A stretch of DNA of 64,000 bases, from the NCBI GenBank assembly GCA_965246915.1, contig CBDFGB010000010.1, forward strand, positions 62,001 to 126,000, in the 5' to 3' direction. A program made the position numbers and the translations under genes. Shown here piece by piece: positions 51,038 to 59,316 of the stretch. The DNA is from CAVRQM01 sp965246915 (GTDB lineage Bacteria > Pseudomonadota > Alphaproteobacteria > Acetobacterales > Acetobacteraceae). The notes under the pieces are model-generated. The model was not told the origin of the DNA, did not search any database, and saw only the letters and a list, made by a program, of their open reading frames with translations. How positions within the stretch are numbered: the stretch's first letter is position 1; every line of letters begins with the position of its first letter.

Positions 51038-51120
51038 GGTGGTCCTTCTGAGAGAAACGATGGGTGGCAAGGCGCGTGCGATCCTGCGACGATCGCTGCA
51101 TTATATGCAGGAAGCGCGCC

Positions 51121-52044
51121 ATGCCGACGAACGAGCCCTATCCGCGCGATCTGATCGGCTATGGCGCCAGCCCGCCCGATCCGCGCTGGCCAGGCGGCGC
51201 CCGCATCGCGGTCTCGGTCGTGTTGAACTTCGAGGAAGGCGGCGAATACAACGTCCTGCATGGCGACTCGCATTCGGAGACGGTGCTGACGGACATGGAC
51301 CGACCCGACAAGCAGTTCGGGCTGCGGAACCTGAACATCGAATCCGTCTTCGAGTATGGCAGCCGCGTCGGGTTTTGGGAAATCATGCGCCTGCTGCAAG
51401 GGCGCGGCGTCGATGCCACGATCTATGCGGTCGGCATGGCTCTGGAACGTCACCCGGAGGCGGCTGCTGCGATCGCGGCGAGCGGGTTCGAGGTCGCATG
51501 TCACGGCCAGCGCTGGATCGACTACCAGTTCGTCTCCGAGGAGGCGGAGCGGGCCGACATGCGCCGGAACATCGAGCTCGTCACACGTCTGATCGGGCGG
51601 CGACCTCTCGGCTGGTACACCGGGCGGCAAAGCCTCAACACGCGGCGTCTGGTGGTCGAGGAGGGCGGGTTCCTATACGACAGCGACGCCTATAACGACG
51701 ATCTGCCCTATTGGACGAACGTCGGCGGGCGGGGTCACCTGGTCGTGCCGTACAGTCTCGACAACAACGACAGCCGAATGACGCGCGGCCAAGGGTTCGA
51801 CCTCGGCGAGGACTTTTTCACCTACATCCGCGACGCCTTCGACTGGCTATATCGCCGTGGCCAGGAGGGGCAAGCGCGCATGATGTCGATCGGCCTGCAC
51901 AGCCGGCTGATCGGCCGGCCGGGACGCATCGGCGCGCTGGCCCGCGTGCTCGACCACATCCAGCGGCACGATGCCGTCTGGCTGTGCAATCGCACCGCCA
52001 TCGCGCAGCACTGGATCGCCACTCATCCGGCTGGCGTGAGCTGA
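51121..52044 (+). CDS. PuuE-like polysaccharide-deacetylase-family amidohydrolase (allantoinase type)
   Basis: A 307-residue NodB-fold hydrolase of the PuuE branch, whose characterised members open the hydantoin ring of allantoin without a bound metal. Conserved stretches: YPRDLIGYGASPPDP, FEEGGEYNVLHGD, SVFEYGSRVGFWEIM, GFEVACHGQRWIDYQ, RPLGWYTGR and EEGGFLYDSDAYNDDLPYW. AGGAAG precedes ATG 51121. Some members act on other cyclic amides or formamides, so allantoin itself is not certain. It overlaps the convergent Rieske oxygenase gene by 22 bases, and an M20 carbamoylase-type gene at 42178 could act next in a pathway. Confidence 0.85.
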   Translation: MPTNEPYPRDLIGYGASPPDPRWPGGARIAVSVVLNFEEGGEYNVLHGDSHSETVLTDMDRPDKQFGLRNLNIESVFEYGSRVGFWEIMRLLQGRGVDATIYAVGMALERHPEAAAAIAASGFEVACHGQRWIDYQFVSEEAERADMRRNIELVTRLIGRRPLGWYTGRQSLNTRRLVVEEGGFLYDSDAYNDDLPYWTNVGGRGHLVVPYSLDNNDSRMTRGQGFDLGEDFFTYIRDAFDWLYRRGQEGQARMMSIGLHSRLIGRPGRIGALARVLDHIQRHDAVWLCNRTAIAQHWIATHPAGVS

Positions 52045-53249
52045 GCTGCCCCCCGCGCAAGATGGGCCTCCATCGCCGCGCAATACCACTCGATGAACTT
52101 GACGATCCCCGCCTCCAGGCTCGGCGAATAGGGGCCGGGACGATACCCGATCGAGTTCACTCCAGCCTGGTTGCGTTCGACCAGTGCCTTGTCCTCGTCG
52201 TTCGTAACGCTCCAAACCCTAATCAACCGGTCGATATCATAATCCACACCCTCGACGGCATCCGTCGCCACGAGGAATTTCGTGGTGACGAGCGTCTCCT
52301 GCGGGCCGAGCGGCAGCATGCGGACGAGGACTGCATAGTCGCCGAGCGCATGGTTGAATGTCGACGGGTAGTGGACCCAGCGCAGCGACCCGAAGCTGTC
52401 GGCCGGCCCATGGCCAAGCGGCTTGCGCACCGCAAGCTCGCCGTCCAGCGTCATCGAGCGGGCGCCGTTGGTCAGCGGGAGGCGCGCGGCCCGGAAATCC
52501 GGCCCCTCGGCAACGCCCGACGGCAGCCCGGCGCGGTCCCAGGACTCCCAATACGCGCCGATTGCCTCGGCATTCTCGGGGTTGGCGAAGTCGTAAAGAT
52601 CCAAGAAGGTGCGCATCAGATCGCGATGGCCGGTGGCGCAATGATAGCACTCGCGCGAATTCTCCATCACGAGCTTCCAGTTGCCGTGCTCGATCAGATC
52701 GACCTCGAATGCGACTTTTGCGTCGGCCAAACCATGTGGCGCAAGTTGCCGCGAGACCGCCGCCGCGTAGGGCGCGAAATCGGGCGCTTCCTCGGCGAGG
52801 CACACGTAGACAGTCCCCGCGACCTCGCGAGAATGCACGGACCGCAACGGAAAATCGGCACGAGAAAAATCGTCCGGCATGTGACGGGTATGGGCGAGCT
52901 CTCCGGACAGTTTGTAGGTCCAGCGGTGATACGGGCAGACCAGACTGCGCACCGTGCCGTGCTTCTCGTCGACGATGCGGGCACCGCGATGGCGGCAGGT
53001 GTTGAAATGCGCCCGGACGTCGCCGTGCTGGTCGCGCAACACGATGATCGGGCTGCTGCCTATCGTCAGCGTCACGAACGAGCCCGGCCCCGGCAGCTCG
53101 CAGCTGGCCGCCGCGAACAGCCAGTGGCGATAAAAGATCGCGTGAAGATCCGCCTCGAAAATCGCGGGATCGTTGTAGAATGCTTGCGGCAACGTCATCC
53201 CGGCGCGACGCGCGCGAAGCAGTTCGGCCAATGTCGCGCCTGCGTTCAT
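52023..53249 (-). CDS. Rieske non-haem iron oxygenase, GbcA/stachydrine-demethylase-like
   Basis: A 408-residue oxygenase component. The Rieske 2Fe-2S ligands are C-x-H in FNTCRHRGARI and C-x2-H in LVCPYHRWTY; the catalytic domain has NWKLVMENSRECYHCATGH, giving the mononuclear iron histidines and the bridging region. This pattern, with FYNDPAIFEADLHAIFYRHW at the N-terminus, is that of glycine-betaine monooxygenase GbcA and proline-betaine demethylases, which remove a methyl group as formaldehyde. The usual G in CPYHGW is R here. No reductase partner gene is present in the window. Substrate: a quaternary or tertiary amine, by inference. Confidence 0.87.
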   Translation of the reverse strand: MNAGATLAELLRARRAGMTLPQAFYNDPAIFEADLHAIFYRHWLFAAASCELPGPGSFVTLTIGSSPIIVLRDQHGDVRAHFNTCRHRGARIVDEKHGTVRSLVCPYHRWTYKLSGELAHTRHMPDDFSRADFPLRSVHSREVAGTVYVCLAEEAPDFAPYAAAVSRQLAPHGLADAKVAFEVDLIEHGNWKLVMENSRECYHCATGHRDLMRTFLDLYDFANPENAEAIGAYWESWDRAGLPSGVAEGPDFRAARLPLTNGARSMTLDGELAVRKPLGHGPADSFGSLRWVHYPSTFNHALGDYAVLVRMLPLGPQETLVTTKFLVATDAVEGVDYDIDRLIRVWSVTNDEDKALVERNQAGVNSIGYRPGPYSPSLEAGIVKFIEWYCAAMEAHLARGAAQLTPAG

Positions 53250-53314
53250 CAACGTTCCTCGACATGTCTGGTAAGTCTGGGGAGCGGGGCAAGCGACCCG
53301 GATGTGGAGACGAC

Positions 53315-54259
53315 ATGCTTGCGACCGGGCCGCCCATGATCCTTCGGTTCCCCGACGCCACGGCGGTAATGGCGGCGCTCCTGGACCCACGGGCGGCTGC
53401 GCTCGTGCCGGGGCTGGAGGTGGACGTCGCGGCCCCGGACGCCGCGGCGTTGGCCGCGCGCGCACGAGACGCCGACGGATTGCTGCTGCTGCGCACCCGG
53501 ATCGATGCCGCGACGCTGGCCACCCTGCCCCGGCTGCGCGTCATCTCCTACCTGAGCACCGGGGTCGCAAGCTGGGTCGATCTCGATGCGGCGGCGGCGC
53601 GCGGCGTGGTGGTATGCCGCGTGCTCGGCTACGGCGACCGCGCGGTCGCCGAACATGCGCTGGCGCTGATATTCTCTGCTCTGCGAGGTGTGGCGAGAGC
53701 CGACCGCGCGATGCGCGCCGGTTGCTGGCCTGAAGATGGCGGCATCGAACTTGCCGAGAAGCGGCTCGCGGTCATCGGCCTCGGCGGCACCGGCCGAGCG
53801 CTTGCTGGGATCGGCGTCTCGCTGGGCTGCGACGTCGTCGGCTGGAACCGCACGCCAAACGACGCCGCGACGCAGCTGCCGCTCGATACGTGTCTCGCCA
53901 CTGCGGATATCGTCTCGCTTCACCTCGCGCTCACGCCTGCAACACGAGGGTTGATCGACCGGCGGCGCATTGGATTGCTGCGGCCCGGCGCGGTCCTCGT
54001 GAACACTGCCCGCGGCGGCCTGATTGACGAGGCGGCGCTGCTGGATCGTCTCCGCTTGGGTGACATCTTCGCAGGTCTCGATGTGTTCGCCGAGGAGCCG
54101 CTGCCGCCGCGACATCCACTGCTGGACTTGGACAACGTGACACTTACGCCGCACGTCGCATGGAACACCGATGCGGCACGGCGGCGGTTGTTGCGCGCCG
54201 GCTTGGCGGCATTGCGGGAGGAAATGGCACGGCTCGGCTATTCGTTCGGTACTTCGTAG
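53315..54259 (+). CDS. D-2-hydroxyacid dehydrogenase family (NAD-dependent)
   Basis: A 314-residue member of the D-isomer-specific 2-hydroxyacid dehydrogenases. The NAD-binding Rossmann motif is VIGLGGTGRAL; VNTARGGLIDEAALLD and LDVFAEEPLPP carry the substrate/NAD region, and the catalytic His appears in TPHVAWNT. The arginine of the active site lies in the NTARGG segment. ATG 53315 with GGAG five bases upstream is preferred over the longer open frame. It is divergent from the Rieske oxygenase by 65 bases and overlaps the convergent SMP-30-like gene by 22. It may reduce or oxidise a 2-keto/hydroxy acid produced by the island. Confidence 0.86.
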   Translation: MLATGPPMILRFPDATAVMAALLDPRAAALVPGLEVDVAAPDAAALAARARDADGLLLLRTRIDAATLATLPRLRVISYLSTGVASWVDLDAAAARGVVVCRVLGYGDRAVAEHALALIFSALRGVARADRAMRAGCWPEDGGIELAEKRLAVIGLGGTGRALAGIGVSLGCDVVGWNRTPNDAATQLPLDTCLATADIVSLHLALTPATRGLIDRRRIGLLRPGAVLVNTARGGLIDEAALLDRLRLGDIFAGLDVFAEEPLPPRHPLLDLDNVTLTPHVAWNTDAARRRLLRAGLAALREEMARLGYSFGTS

Positions 54260-55137
54260 ACCTTGCCGTGATACGGTGCCTTGTCGATCTGATCGAGCGC
54301 CATGACGTAGATCACCTTCTCGCCCGGCCCGAACGCCAAATTCGGCATCGAGACGGATGGCACGGCGATCATGCGCAACAGCTTCGCCTGGCCGTCGACG
54401 ACGATGATCTTGCCCGGCGCGTCGAGCGATCGCGGGCTCTGGCCGATATACAGCTCACCCTTCGCATCGACCTTGACGCCGTCCGGCCAGATATGCGGCT
54501 GACCTGGGAACATGTCGTCGAGGCGCAGGAATACACGTCGGTTGGATAGCGTCGCGTCGGGCGCGATGTCGAATGCCAGCAGTCGGTTGTCCTCGGTCTC
54601 GATGAGATACAGGGTCTTGCCGTCGTTCGACACGGCCAGACCGTTGGCATTGTGCAAATTGGCTGCGGCTTGGCTCACCTTGCCGTCCTTCGCGATGTAG
54701 AACACGGCGGCGTCGATGACCGGGCCTTCATGGCCGGAACCGGTGAAATACACGCCGCCCTGCTTGTCCGGCGCGAGATCGTTGGGACCAACAAATCCCA
54801 CGCCATCCTTGTCCTTCGTGTAAGGCGGCAAGGTCTTGCCATCGCGCGAGATGCGGCCGATCGTACCAGAGTCGTAGCAGGTCACCAGGAAATTGCCGCG
54901 TGCGTCCGGCGCCACGGCCGACGGTCCGCAGCCATCCTGTTTCCAAAAGACCTCGTTTTTGGCGCCGTCCCAGGTCATGACCGTGTTCCGGCCGTATTCC
55001 ACGTAATACAACTTGTCATGATACCAGATCGGCCCCTCGGCGAACCAAGCATCCTCGTTGATGATTTTCGGGTCGGCCGCGACGGCTGTCCCGGAGAACA
55101 GAGTTGCTGCGATCAGCGTCAGGGCAAGGCGCTTCAT
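54238..55137 (-). CDS. periplasmic SMP-30/gluconolactonase-like beta-propeller
   Basis: A 299-residue protein with a Sec signal peptide (MKRLALTLIAATLFSGTAVAA) and a six-bladed propeller of the SMP-30/lactonase/strictosidine-synthase type. Metal ligands typical of the fold are in FAEGPIW (Glu), GPNDLAPD (Asn), HNANGLAVS (Asn) and IWPDGVKV (Asp). Members hydrolyse sugar lactones or organophosphates. The signal peptide makes it periplasmic, unusual for a catabolic lactonase. Downstream of the FAD oxidase genes on the same strand (gap 18 bases), so it probably belongs to that operon. Confidence 0.85.
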   Translation of the reverse strand: MKRLALTLIAATLFSGTAVAADPKIINEDAWFAEGPIWYHDKLYYVEYGRNTVMTWDGAKNEVFWKQDGCGPSAVAPDARGNFLVTCYDSGTIGRISRDGKTLPPYTKDKDGVGFVGPNDLAPDKQGGVYFTGSGHEGPVIDAAVFYIAKDGKVSQAAANLHNANGLAVSNDGKTLYLIETEDNRLLAFDIAPDATLSNRRVFLRLDDMFPGQPHIWPDGVKVDAKGELYIGQSPRSLDAPGKIIVVDGQAKLLRMIAVPSVSMPNLAFGPGEKVIYVMALDQIDKAPYHGKVYEVPNE

Positions 55138-55155
55138 ATCACGCTCCGTTTGAGT

Positions 55156-56301
55156 TCACGCCGCCAACCCGACCCATCCCTGGCGCTCGGCCCAATCAGC
55201 CGCCAGATGATCGAACCGCGACAGCCGCAAGGTCGACAGATCGGCGAAGCTGCAGGTGCCGTCGACGACCAGATCGCGAACCGCGTGGCCACTGGCCGGC
55301 GACAGACCGAACCCGATGCTCGACATCGTGGCGATGACCACATTGTCGGGGGCCGACAGGCGATCGATGACGGGACGCCCATCCGGCGTGTTCTCGATCA
55401 GTCCGGCCCAGCTTCGCAGCACACGCGCGTGACTCGCCTTCGGGAACAGTCCTGCGAGGCGCGCGGCGATGGGGCCCATCAGCGGCGTGGAGCTGCGCGG
55501 CGGCGCGTGCATTCCCTCGCCCCACGAAATCCATTCATGTGGTCCGCCGCCATAAGCGAGGTTGCCCCGCAAAGTCTGGCGGCCATACAGCCCATTTCCG
55601 TCGACCCCGCCGAGCGGCATCAGCGGCAGCGGCTCGGTGACGATCATCTCGGCGCGGGCGGCCGCCATCGGCACATGAACGTCGAGCAACGCCGCCAGCC
55701 GCCCGGTCTGCGGTCCTGCCGCGATGACCAGAGCGTCACAGCCGATCGTCTCGTCCTCCGTGCGCACCGCGACCACCCGGCCACCATGCGTGTCGAGGCC
55801 GGTGACGGTCACATGCTGCCGCACCCGCCCGCCGAGATCCTGCATCGCCCAGGCATAGGCCTGCGACGTGCGGTGCGGGTTGGCATGGCCGCCGAAACGG
55901 TAGTGGTAGGCGGCATGGACACCGTCACCGACCAATGGCGCGAGTTCGCGGGTCTGCGCCGCGTCGAGAACGTCGGTGGCAAACCCGTGATGCGCGCCGG
56001 CACGGGCCAAGCGTCCATACAGTCCGAACTGGCGCTCGTCGAAGGCGACGCGGATCCGGCCGGGGCGGAATTCGGTCGGATAGCCCAGCATCTCGTCCAT
56101 CGTCGGCCACAGACGCTGCTCCTCCAGAAACAGCGGGCTGACCCCGTGCGTGCAACCGCCGCCGTTGCGGCCGGACGCCTCCCAGCCGACGATACCCTTG
56201 TCCAGAACGAGGACATCCACGCCGGACCTCGCGAGCCACCATCCGGCGGACAGGCCGGTGACCCCGCCGCCCACGATGACGACCGCCGCGCCCTCAGCCA
56301 T
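55156..56301 (-). CDS. FAD-dependent amine/amino-acid oxidase (DAO family; sarcosine oxidase-beta/HcnC-like)
   Basis: A 381-residue flavoprotein of the DAO family. The N-terminal dinucleotide motif is GGGVTGLSAG, followed by VLDKGIVGWEASGRNGGG, a typical flavin region. C-terminal ENTPDGRPVIDRL and GFGLSPASGHAVRDLV complete the FAD domain. Such proteins oxidise sarcosine, glycine, proline derivatives or D-amino acids. It overlaps by 8 bases the upstream 534-residue FAD/2Fe-2S subunit, suggesting a two-subunit dehydrogenase. Substrate by context: a demethylated product of the Rieske oxygenase. Confidence 0.86.
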   Translation of the reverse strand: MAEGAAVVIVGGGVTGLSAGWWLARSGVDVLVLDKGIVGWEASGRNGGGCTHGVSPLFLEEQRLWPTMDEMLGYPTEFRPGRIRVAFDERQFGLYGRLARAGAHHGFATDVLDAAQTRELAPLVGDGVHAAYHYRFGGHANPHRTSQAYAWAMQDLGGRVRQHVTVTGLDTHGGRVVAVRTEDETIGCDALVIAAGPQTGRLAALLDVHVPMAAARAEMIVTEPLPLMPLGGVDGNGLYGRQTLRGNLAYGGGPHEWISWGEGMHAPPRSSTPLMGPIAARLAGLFPKASHARVLRSWAGLIENTPDGRPVIDRLSAPDNVVIATMSSIGFGLSPASGHAVRDLVVDGTCSFADLSTLRLSRFDHLAADWAERQGWVGLAA

Positions 56302-57898
56302 CCGACGCGATCTCCCAGTAGGGCACGGCCTGCGAGGCGATGCCGAACCAGGTGTCCCAATGCGCGCCCATCGCCGCCTCCTCCGGCATCGCGGCGAGCG
56401 CGGACAGCGGTAGGGGCCGGACCGGGGCGCGATGGGACGCGAGCGGAATATCCGCGAGGGGCACGCCCGCGCCGAGGGCGAGAAGGCAGGCGACCTGCTC
56501 GCGGCAGCGACGACCCTGGCACACACCCATGCCGGCGCGGGTCAGGCGCTTCACCTGATCCGGACTGGGTGCCCCTTGCCCCAGCAACGAAGCAAGGCTG
56601 CGATCGTTGCGCGCGTCACGCGGCGAGTCCAGGTAGCGCGGCGGCCGGACCTCCAGAATCTCCCGCGCGGTGACCTCCTCGCAGCGGCAGACCACGGTGT
56701 CCGCCCGCACCGCGTCACGCACCCATGCGAGACGATAGGCGGCGAGGTCTGGAGCATCGGCCCCCCGCGCTCCTGGTTCGAGCCGGGCGGCGCGCACCCC
56801 TTCGTCCTCGGCTATTCTCCTATCGCGGGTTTTCGCGGCCCACACGCCCGCGCAATCGCCGACCGCCTGGATGGTGGCGATGGAGGTACGATAGGCATCA
56901 TCCAGGACCGGCACGAACCCGCCGCGCGCGCCATCGAAAGCGGTGCGGCACCCGGCTGCGTCCAGGAGTTCGATGACTGGAACCGCGGCGACGCCCAGCA
57001 CGACCGTATCGCACTCGATGTGGATCTCGATACCCGTTGGATCGGACAGAACGATTGCTGTCACCCGCTCCCGGCCTTCCGCCCGACGCGGAGTTTGGCG
57101 CGTCAACACGGGGAAATCGGGGTCGGCGCAGATCGCCGAGTCGGCCCGCTCGACCAAGGCCACGATCTCCACCCCTGCCGCGCGCAGTGCGTGGGCGGCG
57201 GCAAACGCTTCGGCCGTGCTGCCGAGCACGACGGCCCGCCGCGCCTCGATCGCCTGATAGCGGGCCGCCAGCCTAACCGCCGCGGCGGCGCCGATCACTC
57301 CGGGAAGATCCCAGCCGGGAAACGCAAGGCCCATGTCGCGATGCCCGGTCGCCACGATCGCGCGATCGAACCCGATGAGCCGTGCGCCGTCAGGCGAAGC
57401 GACGCCGGCGACCATCCCGGGCAGCCAGCCGACCGTCGGCCCGTTCGCGTAGAGGCCCCAGACCGAATGCCCGAGCCGGACATCGACTCCGGCGTCGAAG
57501 GCCTCGGCCAGTCGCGGTTCCGTGGCGATCAGCGTCTCGGTCATGGCGGCGATGTTTCGGACGGCCCCGCTCATCGCCTGGCCGAACAGCAACGGAATGT
57601 CCTCGCCCATTGTCGTGGCGGGTATCGGATTCTCGTCGAGCAACAGGACGGACAGGCCAAGCCGCGCGGCCTCGATCGCCGCCGCGAGGCCGGCGGGTCC
57701 GGCGCCGATCACAAGAACCTGCGCTCGCTCAGAGATGGCGAGCGATTTTCCGGTGATGGAGCACGGATCGATCACCACCAAATTTTGCCGGCCCGGAGTG
57801 CGTCGCGCTTGGTCCCGAGCCGACAAAAAAGCGTCGGCATACGACAGGCGCGCAGTCACAACGACAGAAACAGTCCCCTCAAGCGAATAGGCGGTCAC
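56294..57898 (-). CDS. FAD and BFD-like 2Fe-2S dehydrogenase subunit (HcnB/OoxA/sarcosine-oxidase-alpha-like)
   Basis: A protein of up to 534 residues. A FAD-binding motif VIGAGPAGLAAA lies near residue 63; a second nucleotide-binding part and a BFD-like [2Fe-2S] domain follow, with cysteines in VVCRCEEV and, about 50 residues on, in MGVCQGRRC. This is the layout of the HcnB/OoxA/D-hydroxyproline dehydrogenase subunit that partners a DAO-type FAD protein. The third, small ferredoxin-like subunit (HcnA type) found in many such complexes is absent here. GTG 57898 lies 6 bases after the aminotransferase stop; the first ~55 residues are not recognisably conserved, so the true start may be later, such as an internal GTG near residue 41. 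Confidence 0.82.
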   Translation of the reverse strand: MTAYSLEGTVSVVVTARLSYADAFLSARDQARRTPGRQNLVVIDPCSITGKSLAISERAQVLVIGAGPAGLAAAIEAARLGLSVLLLDENPIPATTMGEDIPLLFGQAMSGAVRNIAAMTETLIATEPRLAEAFDAGVDVRLGHSVWGLYANGPTVGWLPGMVAGVASPDGARLIGFDRAIVATGHRDMGLAFPGWDLPGVIGAAAAVRLAARYQAIEARRAVVLGSTAEAFAAAHALRAAGVEIVALVERADSAICADPDFPVLTRQTPRRAEGRERVTAIVLSDPTGIEIHIECDTVVLGVAAVPVIELLDAAGCRTAFDGARGGFVPVLDDAYRTSIATIQAVGDCAGVWAAKTRDRRIAEDEGVRAARLEPGARGADAPDLAAYRLAWVRDAVRADTVVCRCEEVTAREILEVRPPRYLDSPRDARNDRSLASLLGQGAPSPDQVKRLTRAGMGVCQGRRCREQVACLLALGAGVPLADIPLASHRAPVRPLPLSALAAMPEEAAMGAHWDTWFGIASQAVPYWEIASDG

Positions 57899-57904
57899 GC
57901 TATT

Positions 57905-59251
57905 TCAAGCTGCCTCGGCCCTGATCGCCTGGCCCACCGTCTCCACCATCCGCGCCAGATGCGGCTCCTCGACGATCAGCGGCGGGGACAGCGCGATGAT
58001 GTCTCCCGTGACGCGCGTAAGCACGCCCGCATCGAAGCAGCGATGGAACACCCGCATCGCCCGATCGCCCGGCTTTCCCGCGCGCGGCTGCAGCTCGATG
58101 CCGCCGACCAAGCCCATGTTGCGAATATCGATGACGTTCGGCGCGCCGTGCAGCGAATGAACCGCGTCCTCGAACTTGCCCTCCATCGCCCGCGCCCGGG
58201 CCGGCAGATCCTCCGACCGATGAAGGTCGCACGACGCGACCGCCGCTGCCGAGGCCAGCGGATGGCCCGAATAGGTATAGCCGTGGAACAGCTCGATGCC
58301 GGCCGGTGCGCCGTCGACGATGGCGCGATAGATCCGCTCGTCCACCGCGACCGCCCCCATCGGCACCGCCGCGTTGGTCAGACCTTTCGCCATGGTAAGA
58401 ATATCCGGAGTGACGCCCAGCCGCTCCGACCCGAAAGGCGCGCCGATGCGGCCGAACCCGGTTATGACCTCGTCGAAGATCAACAGGATGCCGTGTTTGG
58501 TGCAAATCGCCCGCAGCCTCTCCAAGTAACCTTTGGGCGGGATCAGCACGCCGGTCGAGCCGGCCAGCGGCTCCACGATCACCGCGGCGATCGTGTCCGC
58601 GCCGTGCAAAGTAACCAACCCCTCGAGCGCGTCGGCCAGATGCGCGCCCCACGCCGGTTGGCCCTTGGCGAACGCGTTGTGCTCAAGCGAGTGGGTGTGC
58701 GGCAGGTGGTCGACATAGGGCAGCATCGCCCCGAACTGCTTGCGGTTCGGCCCTATGCCGCCCACCGACATGCCGCCGAAGCCGACGCCGTGATAGCCGC
58801 GCTCCCGCCCGATCAGCCGGTTGCGCGTCCCCTCGCCGCGCGCCCGGTGATACGCGAGCGAGATCTTCAGCGCGGTGTCCGCGCTCTCGCTGCCGGAGTT
58901 CGTGAAGAAGATCCGGTCGAGGCCCGCCGGCGTCATCTCGGCGACTTTGGCGGCCGCCTGGAAAGCGATCGGGTGGCCCAGCTGGAACGTCGGCGCGAAG
59001 TCCATCGTTGCGGCTTGGCGCTGGATCGCTTCGGTGATCTCGCGACGCCCGTGGCCCGCATTGACGCACCAGAGCCCCGCCGTGCCGTCCAGAATTTCGC
59101 GCCCCTCGGGAGTGAAATACGACATGCCCTCGGCGCGCGCGAGAAGGCGCGGCGTCGCCTTGAAACCGCGGTTGTTGCTGTAGGGCATCCAGAAGGAGTC
59201 GAGGTCGTTGGGAAGATTGGTTTGGTAGACGGGCGGCGTGATCTCGTTCAT
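57905..59251 (-). CDS. omega-amino-acid/beta-alanine-pyruvate-type aminotransferase (class III)
   Basis: A 448-residue PLP-dependent class III aminotransferase. Landmarks: FTPEGREILDGTAGLWCVNAGH, FFTNSGSESADTALK, RERGYHGVGFGG, VEPLAGSTGVLIPPKGYL, IFDEVITGFGRIG (Asp), and the PLP lysine in TMAKGLTNAAVPMG. It moves a terminal amino group to pyruvate and resembles beta-alanine/omega-amine transaminases. It is the first gene of a minus-strand operon with the FAD subunits and the SMP-30-like protein, so it probably feeds on an aminated product or removes the last amine. The ATG at 59251 is preferred over an upstream in-frame start. Confidence 0.88.
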   Translation of the reverse strand: MNEITPPVYQTNLPNDLDSFWMPYSNNRGFKATPRLLARAEGMSYFTPEGREILDGTAGLWCVNAGHGRREITEAIQRQAATMDFAPTFQLGHPIAFQAAAKVAEMTPAGLDRIFFTNSGSESADTALKISLAYHRARGEGTRNRLIGRERGYHGVGFGGMSVGGIGPNRKQFGAMLPYVDHLPHTHSLEHNAFAKGQPAWGAHLADALEGLVTLHGADTIAAVIVEPLAGSTGVLIPPKGYLERLRAICTKHGILLIFDEVITGFGRIGAPFGSERLGVTPDILTMAKGLTNAAVPMGAVAVDERIYRAIVDGAPAGIELFHGYTYSGHPLASAAAVASCDLHRSEDLPARARAMEGKFEDAVHSLHGAPNVIDIRNMGLVGGIELQPRAGKPGDRAMRVFHRCFDAGVLTRVTGDIIALSPPLIVEEPHLARMVETVGQAIRAEAA

Positions 59252-59316
59252 GGCTGGACCCCTGATCAGAGAATGCAGGGTCGCGCGACGCGGGCGCGCG
59301 AGCAAGGGAGGACGCG

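Noticed and set aside
51037..51121. Allantoin operator or purine-regulator site
   Set aside because: The 83-base gap shows no clear palindrome; I cannot support a specific operator.
54652..56673. A 673-codon plus-strand open frame
   Set aside because: Antisense to the SMP-30-like and FAD oxidase genes; no motifs, high Arg/His content.
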